DNA of 64,000 nucleotides from Candidatus Limimorpha caballi (GCA_018064605.1 JAGHUX010000001.1:1-64000), one strand, 5' to 3'. Counted from the stretch's first letter, positions 24,915 through 34,279 are shown. Translations and numbers: made by a program. Notes: generated from the sequence alone by a model not told the origin.

Positions 24915-26054
24915 ATGGATTTTAGCTATTCAAAGACAGAAGAATTGTTCCTGCAGATGATCAGGTCATTCGCAGAGAACGAAGTCAAGCCTTTGGCGGC
25001 AGAAGTTGACGAACAGGAACGTTTCCCGATGGAAACCGTCAAGAAGATGGCCAAGTTAGGTTTGATGGGCATTCCGGTGCCGACACAGTACGGCGGTGCA
25101 GGTGGAACAGTGCAGATGTACATCATGGCGGTTGAAGAACTCTCAAGGGTCTGCGCCACAACAGGTGTCATCGTCTCAGCACACACATCACTCTGTGTCT
25201 CACCGATACTTGAAAACGGAACAGAAGAACAGAAAATGAAGTATCTGCCGAAGCTCGCCTCAGGCGAATGGATCGGCGCATTCGGTCTGACAGAGCCTAA
25301 TGCCGGTACGGACGCGGCGATGCAGCAGACAACAGCCGTCGATGCAGGTGACAAGTGGATCCTCAACGGCAGCAAGATCTTCATCACTAACGCGGCATAC
25401 GCCGACGTGTTCATCGTCATGGCAATGACCGACAAGTCGAAAGGCACCAAGGGCATCTCGGCATTCATCGTTGAGAAAGGCTTCAAGGGCTTCAGCATCG
25501 GCAAGAAAGAGTTGAAGATGGGTATCCGCGGCTCGGCGACATGCGAGCTCATTTTCGAGAACTGCGAAGTGCCGAAGGAAAACCTCCTCGGACCACTCGG
25601 CAAGGGCTTCAACATCGCGATGAAGACCCTCGACGGCGGCCGTATCGGTATCGCTTCACAGGCTCTCGGCATCGCACAAGGTGCTATGGATGAGACAGTT
25701 AAATACACTAAAGAACGTAAACAGTTCGGCAAGGCAATCGCACAGTTCCAGAACACACAGTTCCAGATGGCTGACCTCAAGACCAAGGTCGAGGCGGCTC
25801 GTCTGCTCGTCAGAAGCGCGGCATGGAAGAAAGACAAAGGCCTTCCGTATTCGGCGGATGCAGCTATGGCGAAGCTGTTTGCAGCCGAGACAGCGATGGA
25901 AGTGACCACAAAGGCGGTGCAGTTCCACGGCGGTTACGGCTACACACGTGAATATCCTGTCGAACGCATGATGCGCGACGCGAAGATCACCGAAATCTAC
26001 GAAGGCACATCAGAAGTACAGAGAATGGTTATCGCAGGTCAATTATTTAAATAG
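24915..26054 (+). CDS. bcd: Short-chain (butyryl-CoA) acyl-CoA dehydrogenase
   Basis: A 379-residue FAD enzyme reducing crotonyl-CoA to butyryl-CoA with electrons handled by the Etf proteins encoded next. Features: the FAD/substrate-binding GAFGLTEPNAGTDAA, KIFITNA, MGIRGSATCEL, and the C-terminal GGYGYTREYPVERMMRDAKI with the catalytic-base segment EIYEGTSEVQRM. Together with adjacent etfBA this is the set able to form an electron-bifurcating Bcd-Etf complex, although bifurcation cannot be concluded from sequence alone. It lies 12 bases after hbd. Confidence 0.95.
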   Translation: MDFSYSKTEELFLQMIRSFAENEVKPLAAEVDEQERFPMETVKKMAKLGLMGIPVPTQYGGAGGTVQMYIMAVEELSRVCATTGVIVSAHTSLCVSPILENGTEEQKMKYLPKLASGEWIGAFGLTEPNAGTDAAMQQTTAVDAGDKWILNGSKIFITNAAYADVFIVMAMTDKSKGTKGISAFIVEKGFKGFSIGKKELKMGIRGSATCELIFENCEVPKENLLGPLGKGFNIAMKTLDGGRIGIASQALGIAQGAMDETVKYTKERKQFGKAIAQFQNTQFQMADLKTKVEAARLLVRSAAWKKDKGLPYSADAAMAKLFAAETAMEVTTKAVQFHGGYGYTREYPVERMMRDAKITEIYEGTSEVQRMVIAGQLFK

Positions 26055-26058
26055 GAGG
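26053..26058 (+). promoter_or_regulatory. Unusually strong Shine-Dalgarno site of etfB
   Basis: AGGAGG lies seven bases before the etfB ATG. Such perfect sites are rare elsewhere in this window, where most genes show none. Confidence 0.75.
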
Positions 26059-26065
26059 GAAGATC

Positions 26066-26848
26066 ATGAATATTATAGTTTGTATTAAGCAAGTACCTGA
26101 TACTACAGAAATCAAAATTGATCCGGTAAAGAACACCCTTATCCGCGACGGCGTCCCGAGCATCATGAACCCGGACGACAAGGGCGGCCTCGAACTCGCT
26201 CTCCGCATGAAGGACATGTACGGTGCGAATGTCACAGTCATCACAATGGGACCTCCGCAGGCCGACCTTATCTTGAGAGAGGCTTATGCGATGGGCGTTG
26301 ACAGAGCTATCTTGCTGAGCGACAGAAAGTTCGCCGGCGCAGACACGCTCGCAACATCATACGCGTTGGCAGGTGCCATCAAGACTATGGACTATGACCT
26401 TATCATCGCAGGCCGTCAGGCTATTGACGGTGACACGGCGCAGGTCGGCCCTGAGATGGCAGAACATCTCGGCCTCCCGCAGGTTTCATACGTCATTGAC
26501 GCGGTGCGTCAGGAAAACGGTAACCTCATCGTGAAGAAGGAAAACGAAGACAGCGTCCAGACTCTCGAAGTCGAAGGAAAATGCGTCCTCACAGTGCTCG
26601 CTTCGGCATTCTCGGCACGTTACATGACAGTCAACGGCATCGTCGAGGCTTACAACAAGGAAGTTGAAGTCTGGGGCGCCGACAAACTCGACGTCGATGA
26701 GAACAAACTCGGTCTGAAAGGCTCACCGACAAAGGTGTTCCAGTCATTCCCGAAGGCTCTCAAGACTCCTGGCGAAATACACGAAGTCAGCGAGGAAGAA
26801 GCAGTCGAAATCATTGTTAATAAACTGAAAGAGAAACATTTAATCTAA
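26066..26848 (+). CDS. etfB: Electron transfer flavoprotein beta subunit
   Basis: EtfB binds AMP or a second FAD and pairs with EtfA to shuttle electrons to or from butyryl-CoA dehydrogenase. The 260-residue protein starts MNIIVCIKQVPDTTEI, typical of the family, and has GLELALRMKD, ITMGPPQA, DRAILLSDRKFAGADTLATSYALA and the nucleotide-loop region IIAGRQAIDGDTAQVGPEMAEHLG. It is preceded by a perfect AGGAGG and followed by etfA after eight bases. The bcd-etfB-etfA order matches butyrate-forming clusters. Confidence 0.95.
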   Translation: MNIIVCIKQVPDTTEIKIDPVKNTLIRDGVPSIMNPDDKGGLELALRMKDMYGANVTVITMGPPQADLILREAYAMGVDRAILLSDRKFAGADTLATSYALAGAIKTMDYDLIIAGRQAIDGDTAQVGPEMAEHLGLPQVSYVIDAVRQENGNLIVKKENEDSVQTLEVEGKCVLTVLASAFSARYMTVNGIVEAYNKEVEVWGADKLDVDENKLGLKGSPTKVFQSFPKALKTPGEIHEVSEEEAVEIIVNKLKEKHLI

Positions 26849-26856
26849 AAGTGGCC

Positions 26857-27876
26857 ATGGATATCAAAGATTACAAAAACGTTTATGTGTTCGCAGAACA
26901 GCGCAACGGAATGATTCAGTCCGTAGCTTACGAACTTTTAGGTAAGGCACGCGACCTCGCCGACGCTCTCGGTGAGAAGGTCGTGGCAATGTTGGTCGGT
27001 TGCAACGTGAAGGCACAGGCTCAGAGCCTCATCGAGATGGGTGCTGACGAAGTCCTCGTCGCCGACTGCCCGGAATTGAAAGACTATTTGACAGAACAAT
27101 ACTCGCAGGTTGTGTATCAGATGATTACAGAACGCAAGCCGGGTATCGTTCTCTACGGCGCGACGACAATCGGCCGTGACCTCGCACCACGTCTTGCTTC
27201 AAGACTTAAGACTGGTCTGACAGCTGACTGCACAAAGCTCGAAATCGCGACAGTTGAAGAGACAGGCGAGAAGCAGTTCCGCTCGACACGTCCTGCTTTC
27301 GGCGGCAACCTCATGGCTACAATTCTTTGTCCTAACACACGTCCGCAGATGTCAACGGTGCGTCCGGGCGTGATGCAGAAGCGCGTCCGCGAGGCCGGCA
27401 GGACAGGTGTCGTCACAATGTTCACGCCACAGTTCGACACGACGAAGTTCAAGGTGAAAGTCATCGAGACCGTCATGAACTGCAAGTGCAACGACGACAT
27501 CGCCGACGCTAAGATCCTCGTCTCAGGCGGCCGTGGCGTTCACGACAGGGAAGGCTTCGACAAGCTTCAGGCTCTGGCAGATGTCCTCGGCGGCATGGTG
27601 GCTTCGTCACGTGCAATGGTTGATGCCGGCATCATGGACCACTGCTACCAGGTCGGTCAGACAGGTAAGACAGTCCGTCCGAACCTTTACATGGCATGCG
27701 GTATCTCCGGCGCCATTCAGCACCTCGCTGGTATGGAAGAGTCAGACTTCATCATTGCCATCAACAAGGACAAATACGCTCCAATCTTCAGCGCGGCTGA
27801 CCTCGGCATCGTCGGCGACCTCCACAAGATCGTTCCGATGCTCACGGAACGCCTCAAGAAGGAAGTTGAGAAGTAA
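26857..27876 (+). CDS. etfA: Electron transfer flavoprotein alpha subunit
   Basis: EtfA carries FAD and completes the heterodimer with EtfB. Over 339 residues the N-terminal domain (YVFAEQRNGMIQSVAYELLGKARDLA) is followed by the C-terminal FAD-binding domain: LVSGGRGVHD, SSRAMVDAGIMDH, QVGQTGKTVRPNLYMACGISGAIQHLAGM and IAINKDKYAPIFSAADLGIVGD. A GTG at 26851 is in frame; ATG 26857 is chosen. It is the last gene before the intrinsic terminator at 27914-27955, so the operon ends here. No thiolase or kamA/kdd/kce genes follow. Confidence 0.95.
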   Translation: MDIKDYKNVYVFAEQRNGMIQSVAYELLGKARDLADALGEKVVAMLVGCNVKAQAQSLIEMGADEVLVADCPELKDYLTEQYSQVVYQMITERKPGIVLYGATTIGRDLAPRLASRLKTGLTADCTKLEIATVEETGEKQFRSTRPAFGGNLMATILCPNTRPQMSTVRPGVMQKRVREAGRTGVVTMFTPQFDTTKFKVKVIETVMNCKCNDDIADAKILVSGGRGVHDREGFDKLQALADVLGGMVASSRAMVDAGIMDHCYQVGQTGKTVRPNLYMACGISGAIQHLAGMEESDFIIAINKDKYAPIFSAADLGIVGDLHKIVPMLTERLKKEVEK

Positions 27877-27879
27877 TTC

Positions 27880-27986
27880 ACCACGAATTATCACGAATCA
27901 ACACGAATTGCACGAATCACACGAATGATGTTATATTGTTCGTGTGATTCTTTTTCACCACGAATTGCACGAATCACACGAATTGA
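27880..27986 (+). repeat. CACGAAT-type degenerate repeat tract, left of the restriction cassette
   Basis: Some eight irregularly spaced copies of CACGAAT, grouped as CACCACGAATT, CACGAATCA and CACACGAAT, occupy this tract, including one internal inverted pair. Such tracts are scattered in many Bacteroidetes genomes. An inverted relative lies at 33289-33329 on the other side of the res-mod genes. Confidence 0.85.
27914..27955 (+). terminator. Rho-independent terminator of the kamE-etfA operon
   Basis: GAATCACACGAA (27914-27925) pairs perfectly with TTCGTGTGATTC (27939-27950) and is followed at once by TTTTT. The stem is built from the CACGAAT repeats themselves, so the repeat tract doubles as terminator. 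Confidence 0.85.
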
Positions 27987-28062
27987 AATGACAAATATTC
28001 TGGTAGGAGAGTCCTGCCGAGATTTTTTATTAGAAACCATACCTTTTATTTCAGAAAAAAAG

Positions 28063-28070
28063 TATTTTTG
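28063..28070 (+). promoter_or_regulatory. Probable -7 promoter element of the res-mod operon
   Basis: TATTTTTG is embedded in AT-rich DNA. A start near 28077 would leave a leader of about 300 bases before the res ATG, carrying the structured element described separately. No -33 TTG was seen. Confidence 0.5.
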
Positions 28071-28172
28071 CAAAAAAAAATAAAGACACTTAATAAATTT
28101 ATAAAATATTATATATCAAGTAATTAACAAAGCAAAGAGAGAAATTTAAAAATAAAATATAATAAATTATAG

Positions 28173-28306
28173 CGTTTGCTATTTGTTCAGGCGAGTTGAA
28201 ACCTAGGAAATTTCAGAAAGCAGAAAGAACAATGACATTGAGCAAACGTCCATGTTTTGTGGACGTCTTTTTGTCGTTCTTTCGGCTTTCCTAGGGCCGC
28301 AACTCG
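28173..28306 (+). ncRNA. Candidate structured leader RNA upstream of the type III restriction genes
   Basis: An extended imperfect hairpin can be drawn from the sequence. CGAGTTG 28192-28198 pairs with 28300-28306; CCTAGGAAA 28202-28210 with 28287-28295; 28220-28230 with 28276-28286 (one mismatch); GACA 28234-28237 with 28272-28275; and ACGTCCA 28246-28252 with 28260-28266 around a 7-base loop. This is about 37 base pairs in 115 bases. CGTTTGCT at 28173-28180 is complementary to AGCAAACG at 28241-28248 in the internal loop, allowing a pseudoknot. The apical stem is followed by CTTTTTG and could act as a terminator. No known RNA family was recognised; function is inferred only from position. 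Confidence 0.6.
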
Positions 28307-28384
28307 GACAATAATTCGTCCACTTTTTTGCGCTCTAGAATATCAAAAGAACATTGGCAACTCGCACAAAATAGCAAATTGCCG

Positions 28385-31306
28385 ATGTTTTACAAAATCA
28401 TTCAAAAGAAACGAAATGAATGGCTGGCATCACCGAGTTGTACTATCAATAGTCTGATAGAATACATGGAACAACGTGATGTTATGCGCGATGCGCAACG
28501 TGAAGCCATCAAGACATATCTGTATTTAAAAATAGCTTGTGGGAACAAACCGTTAGCCGAACTGTTCAAGCAAGGTCATTTCAATTCGCTAACACCAACC
28601 GAGATTGACGAGCTTCCGTTATCTACAAACGCACGACAAGTATTTCAATCATCACCAGCGGCAATAGCACTGTATGAATTTGCTTCGTCAAAAGATGATG
28701 AAGGAAATGCCATTGCAGGGGGACTAGCCAAGTCAATCTTGAACAATCCGTCTGCGATTGATTATGAAAAAGTGTTTGATACGCTTTTCTATGGAGTGTC
28801 ATATCCTGATTATGTCTTCAGCCTTCCTATGGGTGCCGGCAAAACCTACTTGATGGCGGCTTTCATTTATCTTGATTTGTATTTTGCGCAACAAGAGCCT
28901 GACAACAAAGCGTTTGCTCATAATTTCATGGTTTTTGCGCCTTCGGGAACCAAAACGTCAATCATTCCAAGTCTGAGGACAATTCAAGATTTCGACCCTT
29001 CTTGGATTATACCGGAACCAGCGGCTTACAAGCTGAAAAAACAACTGAAGTTCGAGATGCTTGACGAAGACAAAAGCGCTAACAAGTCCAATCGGACTAA
29101 GAATCCAAATGTTCAGAAAATAGCCATTCACGAGCCTTTGTGCGATTTGTTCGGCCTTGTCGCTGTGACGAATGCCGAAAAGGTAATCCTGGATAGAGTT
29201 GACATGGATATGAATCCTAATCTGTTTGAGGAAAAAGAATTGGCAATGATTAAGTCGGCCAACGAATTGCGAGAAAAAATTGCATCTATTCCCAATCTGT
29301 CCATTCTCATTGATGAAGTTCATCATGTCGCTTCAAAGAATGATGGCGATGAAGCGAAGTTAAGAAAAGTGGTGAACGGATGGACAGACAAAGGAACAAT
29401 CACAACGGTTTTAGGGTTTTCCGGAACTCCCTATTTGGATAAAAAAGAAACGATTTCTTTTACAGACACGCAATCCATCAAGACTTCGGAAATGTCAAAC
29501 ATCGTTGATTATTATCCATTGGTTAATGGCATCGGAAACTTCCTGAAAGTTCCTGCGGTTTTCAAATCCGACAGTAATGTAAGAGGTGAAATCGTAGAAA
29601 ACGGCATTCGCAAATTCTTCGACTCATACAAAAATATAACTTATCAAAATGGAACTTGTGCTAAACTTGGTATCTATTGTGGTTCCATAAAAAATTTGGA
29701 AGAAGAAATTTATCCTATCGCAAGTAAAGTTTGCAATGAATATGGACTTAATCCGCAAGATGCGATTTTAAAATTCCACGAAGGAGACAAAAAAAAATAT
29801 CCCGAACCACAAAACGCTCGTTCGGAATTTGCAGTTTTGGACAAACCATTTTCTAAAAAAAGAATTGTCCTTTTAGTTCAAATTGGTAAAGAAGGCTGGG
29901 ACTGTAAAAGCCTCACGGGTGTAATCCTTTCTCAAGAAGGCGATTGCCCTCAGAACATGGTTTTGCAGACTTCCTGCCGCTGCCTGCGTGAGGTGACTGA
30001 TGCAAAAAGCGAATCGGCAATCATTTATCTGAATGAACAGAATTACAGATATTTAGATGAACAGTTGCGGAAACAGCATCATATTTCACTTGATGAGTTT
30101 CAAAAAAGTAAGAAGAAAAATGAAACCATTTCGCTTAATCGTTACGACAGAACCGAACATCTGAATCTGCCGCCAATCGAATTTTATCAGTTGCATGTGA
30201 AATATGAAGATGAAATCTCGCAAAGTGCAACTACAGATTCAATAAAAAGTGAAATTGCGACGGCAAAAGAGTCCGCCAAAATCGAAAATGCCATTGAAAC
30301 TGAATGGAAAATCACAAAATCAGGCTTTGAATGTGTTACAACAAAAATAGATGATGCAGAGCATGGAAAACTGAATGCGAATTTCAACCAGTGGCTTTAT
30401 GAAATTGCCAAGGAGAGTTTCGGAAACATTACTATGGCTGATTTGAAAAACTATTCAACGGAACTCAAAAAAGTATTTGACACAATTACATTCACCAATG
30501 ACGATGGCTGTTTCTTTTCGTCTCATTACGATGTGGTAAAAATCAATGCAAATATTCGAAAAGCATTTTACAATAAACGTACTTTGAAAGTAAGTGATGA
30601 ACTCATTGACCAAAAGGCCGAATTGCTTCATGTGACAAATTTTCAGACTTTTTCACCCATAGAAATAGCTGAAAATGATAAAGATAAGTTTTATCCCGAC
30701 AGCCAAAAGGTTGAGAATATCATTAAAGAAGACAAAGGCGAAAATTTGTTAGACACCAATACACTTACTGCAATTCAAGCATTGGAAGCAGCAGGGCAAC
30801 ACGAGATGGCGGATAATCTTCGCAGGCAAAAATCTTCTGATTCCAGCAAGGACAAGTCGTATCATTACATTCCGTATCGCATCGACAGCGACTTTGAGTC
30901 AAAATTTCTTGCTGAAGTTTTGACACTCAATAGTGTTCAACAAAAGAATTTGGAAGTCTATTACAATGGTGACGGGCAGTTTACCGAATTCCGCATTCTG
31001 TGTTACAAGCAAAACGAGAAAAAACAATGGGGCTATATCGGGCAATACACGCCCGACTTTCTGATTATCAAGCGAAAAAACAATGAAATTCACAAAGCCC
31101 TGATTGTGGAAACCAAAGGGGAAATCTATGCAACTGATGAAATTTTCAAGAAGAAAAAGTCTTTTGTGGAATCAGAATTCTTAAAAGCGAATAATGACAA
31201 ATTCGGTTACGAACGATTCGATTATCTTTATTTGGAGGATTCGTTGTCCGATGCCGAACGCATTAACAAGACAAATGATTTGATAAACCAATTTTTCAAC
31301 GATTAA
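28385..31306 (+). CDS. res: Type III restriction enzyme, Res (helicase-nuclease) subunit
   Basis: Res translocates or diffuses on DNA after ATP hydrolysis and cuts when two unmethylated sites meet, in complex with Mod. The 973-residue product has an SF2 helicase core: Walker A PMGAGKTYLM, LIDEVHH (DEVH box), GFSGTPYL, and motif VI QTSCRCLRE. Near the C-terminus is the PD-(D/E)XK nuclease signature YTPDFLII followed by IVETKG. The open frame goes up to TTG 28328, but ATG 28385 is the first good start. Codon use is clearly more AT-rich than in neighbouring operons, indicating acquisition. mod follows after 12 bases; most type III loci have mod first, so the order is reversed. Confidence 0.92.
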   Translation: MFYKIIQKKRNEWLASPSCTINSLIEYMEQRDVMRDAQREAIKTYLYLKIACGNKPLAELFKQGHFNSLTPTEIDELPLSTNARQVFQSSPAAIALYEFASSKDDEGNAIAGGLAKSILNNPSAIDYEKVFDTLFYGVSYPDYVFSLPMGAGKTYLMAAFIYLDLYFAQQEPDNKAFAHNFMVFAPSGTKTSIIPSLRTIQDFDPSWIIPEPAAYKLKKQLKFEMLDEDKSANKSNRTKNPNVQKIAIHEPLCDLFGLVAVTNAEKVILDRVDMDMNPNLFEEKELAMIKSANELREKIASIPNLSILIDEVHHVASKNDGDEAKLRKVVNGWTDKGTITTVLGFSGTPYLDKKETISFTDTQSIKTSEMSNIVDYYPLVNGIGNFLKVPAVFKSDSNVRGEIVENGIRKFFDSYKNITYQNGTCAKLGIYCGSIKNLEEEIYPIASKVCNEYGLNPQDAILKFHEGDKKKYPEPQNARSEFAVLDKPFSKKRIVLLVQIGKEGWDCKSLTGVILSQEGDCPQNMVLQTSCRCLREVTDAKSESAIIYLNEQNYRYLDEQLRKQHHISLDEFQKSKKKNETISLNRYDRTEHLNLPPIEFYQLHVKYEDEISQSATTDSIKSEIATAKESAKIENAIETEWKITKSGFECVTTKIDDAEHGKLNANFNQWLYEIAKESFGNITMADLKNYSTELKKVFDTITFTNDDGCFFSSHYDVVKINANIRKAFYNKRTLKVSDELIDQKAELLHVTNFQTFSPIEIAENDKDKFYPDSQKVENIIKEDKGENLLDTNTLTAIQALEAAGQHEMADNLRRQKSSDSSKDKSYHYIPYRIDSDFESKFLAEVLTLNSVQQKNLEVYYNGDGQFTEFRILCYKQNEKKQWGYIGQYTPDFLIIKRKNNEIHKALIVETKGEIYATDEIFKKKKSFVESEFLKANNDKFGYERFDYLYLEDSLSDAERINKTNDLINQFFND

Positions 31307-31318
31307 AATCCTAAAACA

Positions 31319-33292
31319 ATGGCAGTAAAATACATTCCGTTCTTTCCTGAACCAATTCAAGGACAGGCATTGCTCGACAACTTCAACCGCACTTTGCGTT
31401 ACAAAAGCAATTTTGATGTGAAGAACAATTTACAGCGAGGTATGCCCTATTACGAAGTGGAAAGACAAGAAACAGTTGGCGGTGATAACGACACCGAGAA
31501 TATGGTTATTCGTGGCGAGTGTTTGAGTGCGTGCGCCTATCTGAAGGAGAATGACATCAAGGTGGATTTGGTCTATATCGACCCGCCGTTTGCTTCCGGC
31601 GCCGACTATGCCAAGAAGGTTTACATTCGCCGCAATCCAAAAGTTGCCGAAGCAGTTGCAAAAGCCGAGGAGGAACTCGACATTGACGAGTTGAAATCCT
31701 TTGAGGAGAAAATGTACGGCGATGTGTGGGAGAAGGAAAAGTATTTGAACTGGATGTACGAAAATCTTGTGGCTATCAAAAGCATAATGAGCGACACAGC
31801 AAGTATTTACGTGCATTTGGATTGGAACATGGTTCATTATGTTAAAATTTTGATGGACGAATTATTTGCAGGTTTTGAATTTTCTGAAATTTCGTGGATT
31901 TGTGGATTAATGGGTGCAGGAGAGAGGTATCCTAAATCCCATGAAACAATTTTGTACTACTACAAATCCGAATCTATATTTAATCCACCTCATAGAATCG
32001 GCTACTCTGATAGAATAGTTAATGCGCTTCAAAAAGATGAAATTGGATGGTATTATACAAGGGGAAGGGAAAGCAGTGGCGGTATGAATTGTTTGAAGTC
32101 GTATATATGCAAAGAACCAAATAAGACAAAAGAAGAGGCTGTTAAATGGGCATCAGAAAACAGACCGCAACCAGTGTGGGACACATGGATTGGGAAACCT
32201 GAAATAGCAAAAGTTTTTGGGGATTATGGGGTTGGAACCTATGCGTACACTCCGACAGAAAATGTAAATTACGCCACCCAAAAGCCAGAAGCACTTTTAG
32301 AGCGCATCATCAAAGCATCCTCCAACGAAAACATGGTCGTTGCCGACTTTTTCGGAGGCAGCGGTGTAACCGCAAAAGTTGCAAATGATTTGGGCAGAAA
32401 GTTCATTCACTGCGACATTGGCATCAACAGCATTCAAACCACACGCGACAGATTGGTTGCCGCCGGTGCAAAGTTCAAAGTGATGGAAGTGAGAGACGGC
32501 GTGCAACTCTACCGCAACCCCGTACAAACCATGGAGAAAGTGAAATCACTCATTCCCGGCTTGAAAAACGAAGACCGCGTCAACGAGTTCTGGGAAGGTT
32601 ATATAAGCGACAGCAGACTGGGCAAAGTGCCAGTTTATATTCCGAACTTGATGGATAGCTCCAGCAAGCTGCTTGATGCGGTGATGATGAATCGCATTCT
32701 TCACGAAGCCATACCCGATTTGCCAGAAAACACCAGGAAAGTCGTTGTTTACTACATTGACATCACAAGCGAAGAAGAAATCAAAAAGTTCATCAAAGAA
32801 GACAAGTCCACACTTATAGAAATCGAGCTTCGCGATTTGAAAACCATTCTCGATGATGTCGTTGTGGAAGATTATGCCGAATTTGAGTGTAAAAAAGCCA
32901 CACAAGAGATGATGGGTCAAACGATTGAAGCTGAAGGATTTGAAATAGAAATCACAAAGTTTGTAAGTGACAGAGTCTTGCAAAAAATCAATGAATACAA
33001 TCAGAAGTCGATTGCCAATGACAGGAAAGGCACATTCAAACCAATCAACATTAGCGACGAAGGTTTGGAAACGATTGAATTTCTTTCAATAGATTCAACT
33101 GCTGTTGAAGGCGAATGGCACAGCGACAGTGAGGTGAAAATTGACAAACTCGGTTATGTGATAAAGAATGGTCGAAAGACAAAGGATTTTTGGAATGGGA
33201 AAATAAGATGTGAGAAAAAACCGTTTAGGTTGAAAATCAGAAACATCTGCGGGGACGAAACAATCTGGATAGTCAAGCATAAACGCAATTGA
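31319..33292 (+). CDS. mod: Type III DNA adenine-N6 methyltransferase (Mod)
   Basis: Mod recognises the target sequence and methylates adenine, protecting host DNA and guiding Res. In its 657 residues the catalytic motif [15 protein letters not shown] comes first (near residue 87) and the AdoMet-binding motif [14 protein letters not shown] later (near residue 342), the order of beta-class methyltransferases. Between and after them lie stretches without recognisable motifs that should include target recognition. The [17 protein letters not shown] segment before motif I is typical. It shares the AT-rich codon use of res and ends immediately before the inverted CACGAAT tract. The recognition sequence cannot be predicted. 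Confidence 0.93.
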   Translation: MAVKYIPFFPEPIQGQALLDNFNRTLRYKSNFDVKNNLQRGMPYYEVERQETVGGDNDTENMVIRGECLSACAYLKENDIKVDLVYIDPPFASGADYAKKVYIRRNPKVAEAVAKAEEELDIDELKSFEEKMYGDVWEKEKYLNWMYENLVAIKSIMSDTASIYVHLDWNMVHYVKILMDELFAGFEFSEISWICGLMGAGERYPKSHETILYYYKSESIFNPPHRIGYSDRIVNALQKDEIGWYYTRGRESSGGMNCLKSYICKEPNKTKEEAVKWASENRPQPVWDTWIGKPEIAKVFGDYGVGTYAYTPTENVNYATQKPEALLERIIKASSNENMVVADFFGGSGVTAKVANDLGRKFIHCDIGINSIQTTRDRLVAAGAKFKVMEVRDGVQLYRNPVQTMEKVKSLIPGLKNEDRVNEFWEGYISDSRLGKVPVYIPNLMDSSSKLLDAVMMNRILHEAIPDLPENTRKVVVYYIDITSEEEIKKFIKEDKSTLIEIELRDLKTILDDVVVEDYAEFECKKATQEMMGQTIEAEGFEIEITKFVSDRVLQKINEYNQKSIANDRKGTFKPINISDEGLETIEFLSIDSTAVEGEWHSDSEVKIDKLGYVIKNGRKTKDFWNGKIRCEKKPFRLKIRNICGDETIWIVKHKRN

Positions 33293-33329
33293 TTCGCTTG
33301 ATTCGTGAGATTCGTGAAATTCGTGGTGT
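33289..33329 (-). repeat. CACGAAT-type repeat tract in inverted orientation, right of the restriction cassette
   Basis: Read on the minus strand it gives CACCACGAATTTCACGAATC and continues with further CACGAAT-like units, closely similar to the left tract at 27956-27986. It overlaps the last codons of mod and abuts the TauE stop codon. Confidence 0.85.
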
Positions 33330-34087
33330 CATGCCACGCTCAACACGAACTTCACGCCCATAGCGAAAACCAACAGTGCCGTGAGCTTCATCAGCAGCGA
33401 TGACTTTGTCTTTGATGCGAGCCGCACACCGGCCTGCGCCCCGATGACGGCTCCTGCGGCGAGTCCGAGAGCCGGGATCCATAAGACGTGACCGAGGACG
33501 GCATGCGACACCGCACCTGAAAGTGCCGACACGGTGAGGATTGCGGTGGAGGTGGCGATGGCGGTCTTCACGGGGAACCTCAGCAGATACGTCATCATCG
33601 GCACGTGGATGATGCCGCCGCCGATGCCGAGGATGCTCGCGATGAACCCCACGGCGACACTGCAAACGGTGCCGAGCCTCCAGTCGTAATTGTCAGGTGC
33701 CGTCGTGCTGGCTTCAGCCTTGGCTTTGGCGTTCGCTTTCAGAAACATCATCGCCGCCATCATCGCGAAAAATATCCCGAATATTATGAATAACGTCTTG
33801 CTTTCAAGATAATGAGCGATATAGCTTCCGAGAAATCCTCCCGGAATGGTCGCCAGTGCGAACTTCCACGCCGCGTCCCAGCAGATGCGTCTCTGCTTGT
33901 AATAACCGTAAGCGCCGCTGAGTGAGTTGAACAAGACGACAAACATCGAGGTGCCGGCGGCTTCCTGCGGCGTCGCGCCGAAAACGAACGACATCAACGG
34001 GACGATGATGATGCCGCCGCCGATGCCGAGCATCGCCCCGATGCATCCGACAGCCAGGCCGACAACCAAAAAAAAAAGTAACTCCAT
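33329..34087 (-). CDS. TauE/SafE-family sulfite exporter-like permease
   Basis: A 252-residue inner-membrane protein with about eight hydrophobic helices arranged as an internal duplication. Both halves have the family glycine motif (GAMLGIGGGIIIVPLMSFVF and ASILGIGGGIIHVPMMTYLL). Family members move sulfite, sulfonate-derived or other small organic anions across the membrane; the actual substrate here is unknown. It is transcribed toward the restriction cassette, with TATTTTTG on the minus strand at 34108-34115 as a possible -7 element. No sulfur-metabolism gene is adjacent. Confidence 0.88.
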   Translation of the reverse strand: MELLFFLVVGLAVGCIGAMLGIGGGIIIVPLMSFVFGATPQEAAGTSMFVVLFNSLSGAYGYYKQRRICWDAAWKFALATIPGGFLGSYIAHYLESKTLFIIFGIFFAMMAAMMFLKANAKAKAEASTTAPDNYDWRLGTVCSVAVGFIASILGIGGGIIHVPMMTYLLRFPVKTAIATSTAILTVSALSGAVSHAVLGHVLWIPALGLAAGAVIGAQAGVRLASKTKSSLLMKLTALLVFAMGVKFVLSVA

Positions 34088-34107
34088 TTATGTTTATTTA
34101 ACGGCTG

Positions 34108-34115
34108 CAAAAATA
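34108..34115 (-). promoter_or_regulatory. Possible -7 promoter element of the TauE/SafE gene
   Basis: Reads TATTTTTG on the minus strand, 20 bases ahead of the start codon; the -33 element is unclear. Confidence 0.45.
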
Positions 34116-34247
34116 TGAAATATTATCTTTGCCTACGATCCCAAATCGGGTAAAAATCAAATTGATTGTTGTGCTGACAATCGGGAAAATACATGAAATC
34201 ACCATAATTCGTTGAAACACACGTGAAATAATTTTTTCGAAAAAAAC

Positions 34248-34277
34248 TTGTGCGTATTGAAAAATATAGTATTTTTG
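34248..34277 (+). promoter_or_regulatory. Promoter of the SRP RNA gene
   Basis: TTG at 34248-34250, exactly 19 bases, then TATTTTTG at 34270-34277, directly abutting the RNA. It is one of the best promoter matches in the window. Confidence 0.85.
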
Positions 34278-34279
34278 CA

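Noticed and set aside
24926..25909. 327-codon open frame antisense to bcd
   Set aside because: Ser/Pro/Ala-rich composition without domains. It is the mirror of a well-conserved acyl-CoA dehydrogenase with strong codon bias, so it is a shadow.
27880..27986. Possible CRISPR array from the repeated CACGAAT units
   Set aside because: Units are 7-12 bases, irregularly spaced and without unique spacers of constant length; one pair forms a terminator stem. No cas gene is in the window.
28191..28306. Integron attC site or 6S RNA as explanation for the large hairpin
   Set aside because: The terminal sequences do not fit the RYYYAAC/GTTRRRY core pair and no integrase is nearby. 6S RNA is longer, with a large central bubble, and is not expected as an mRNA leader here.
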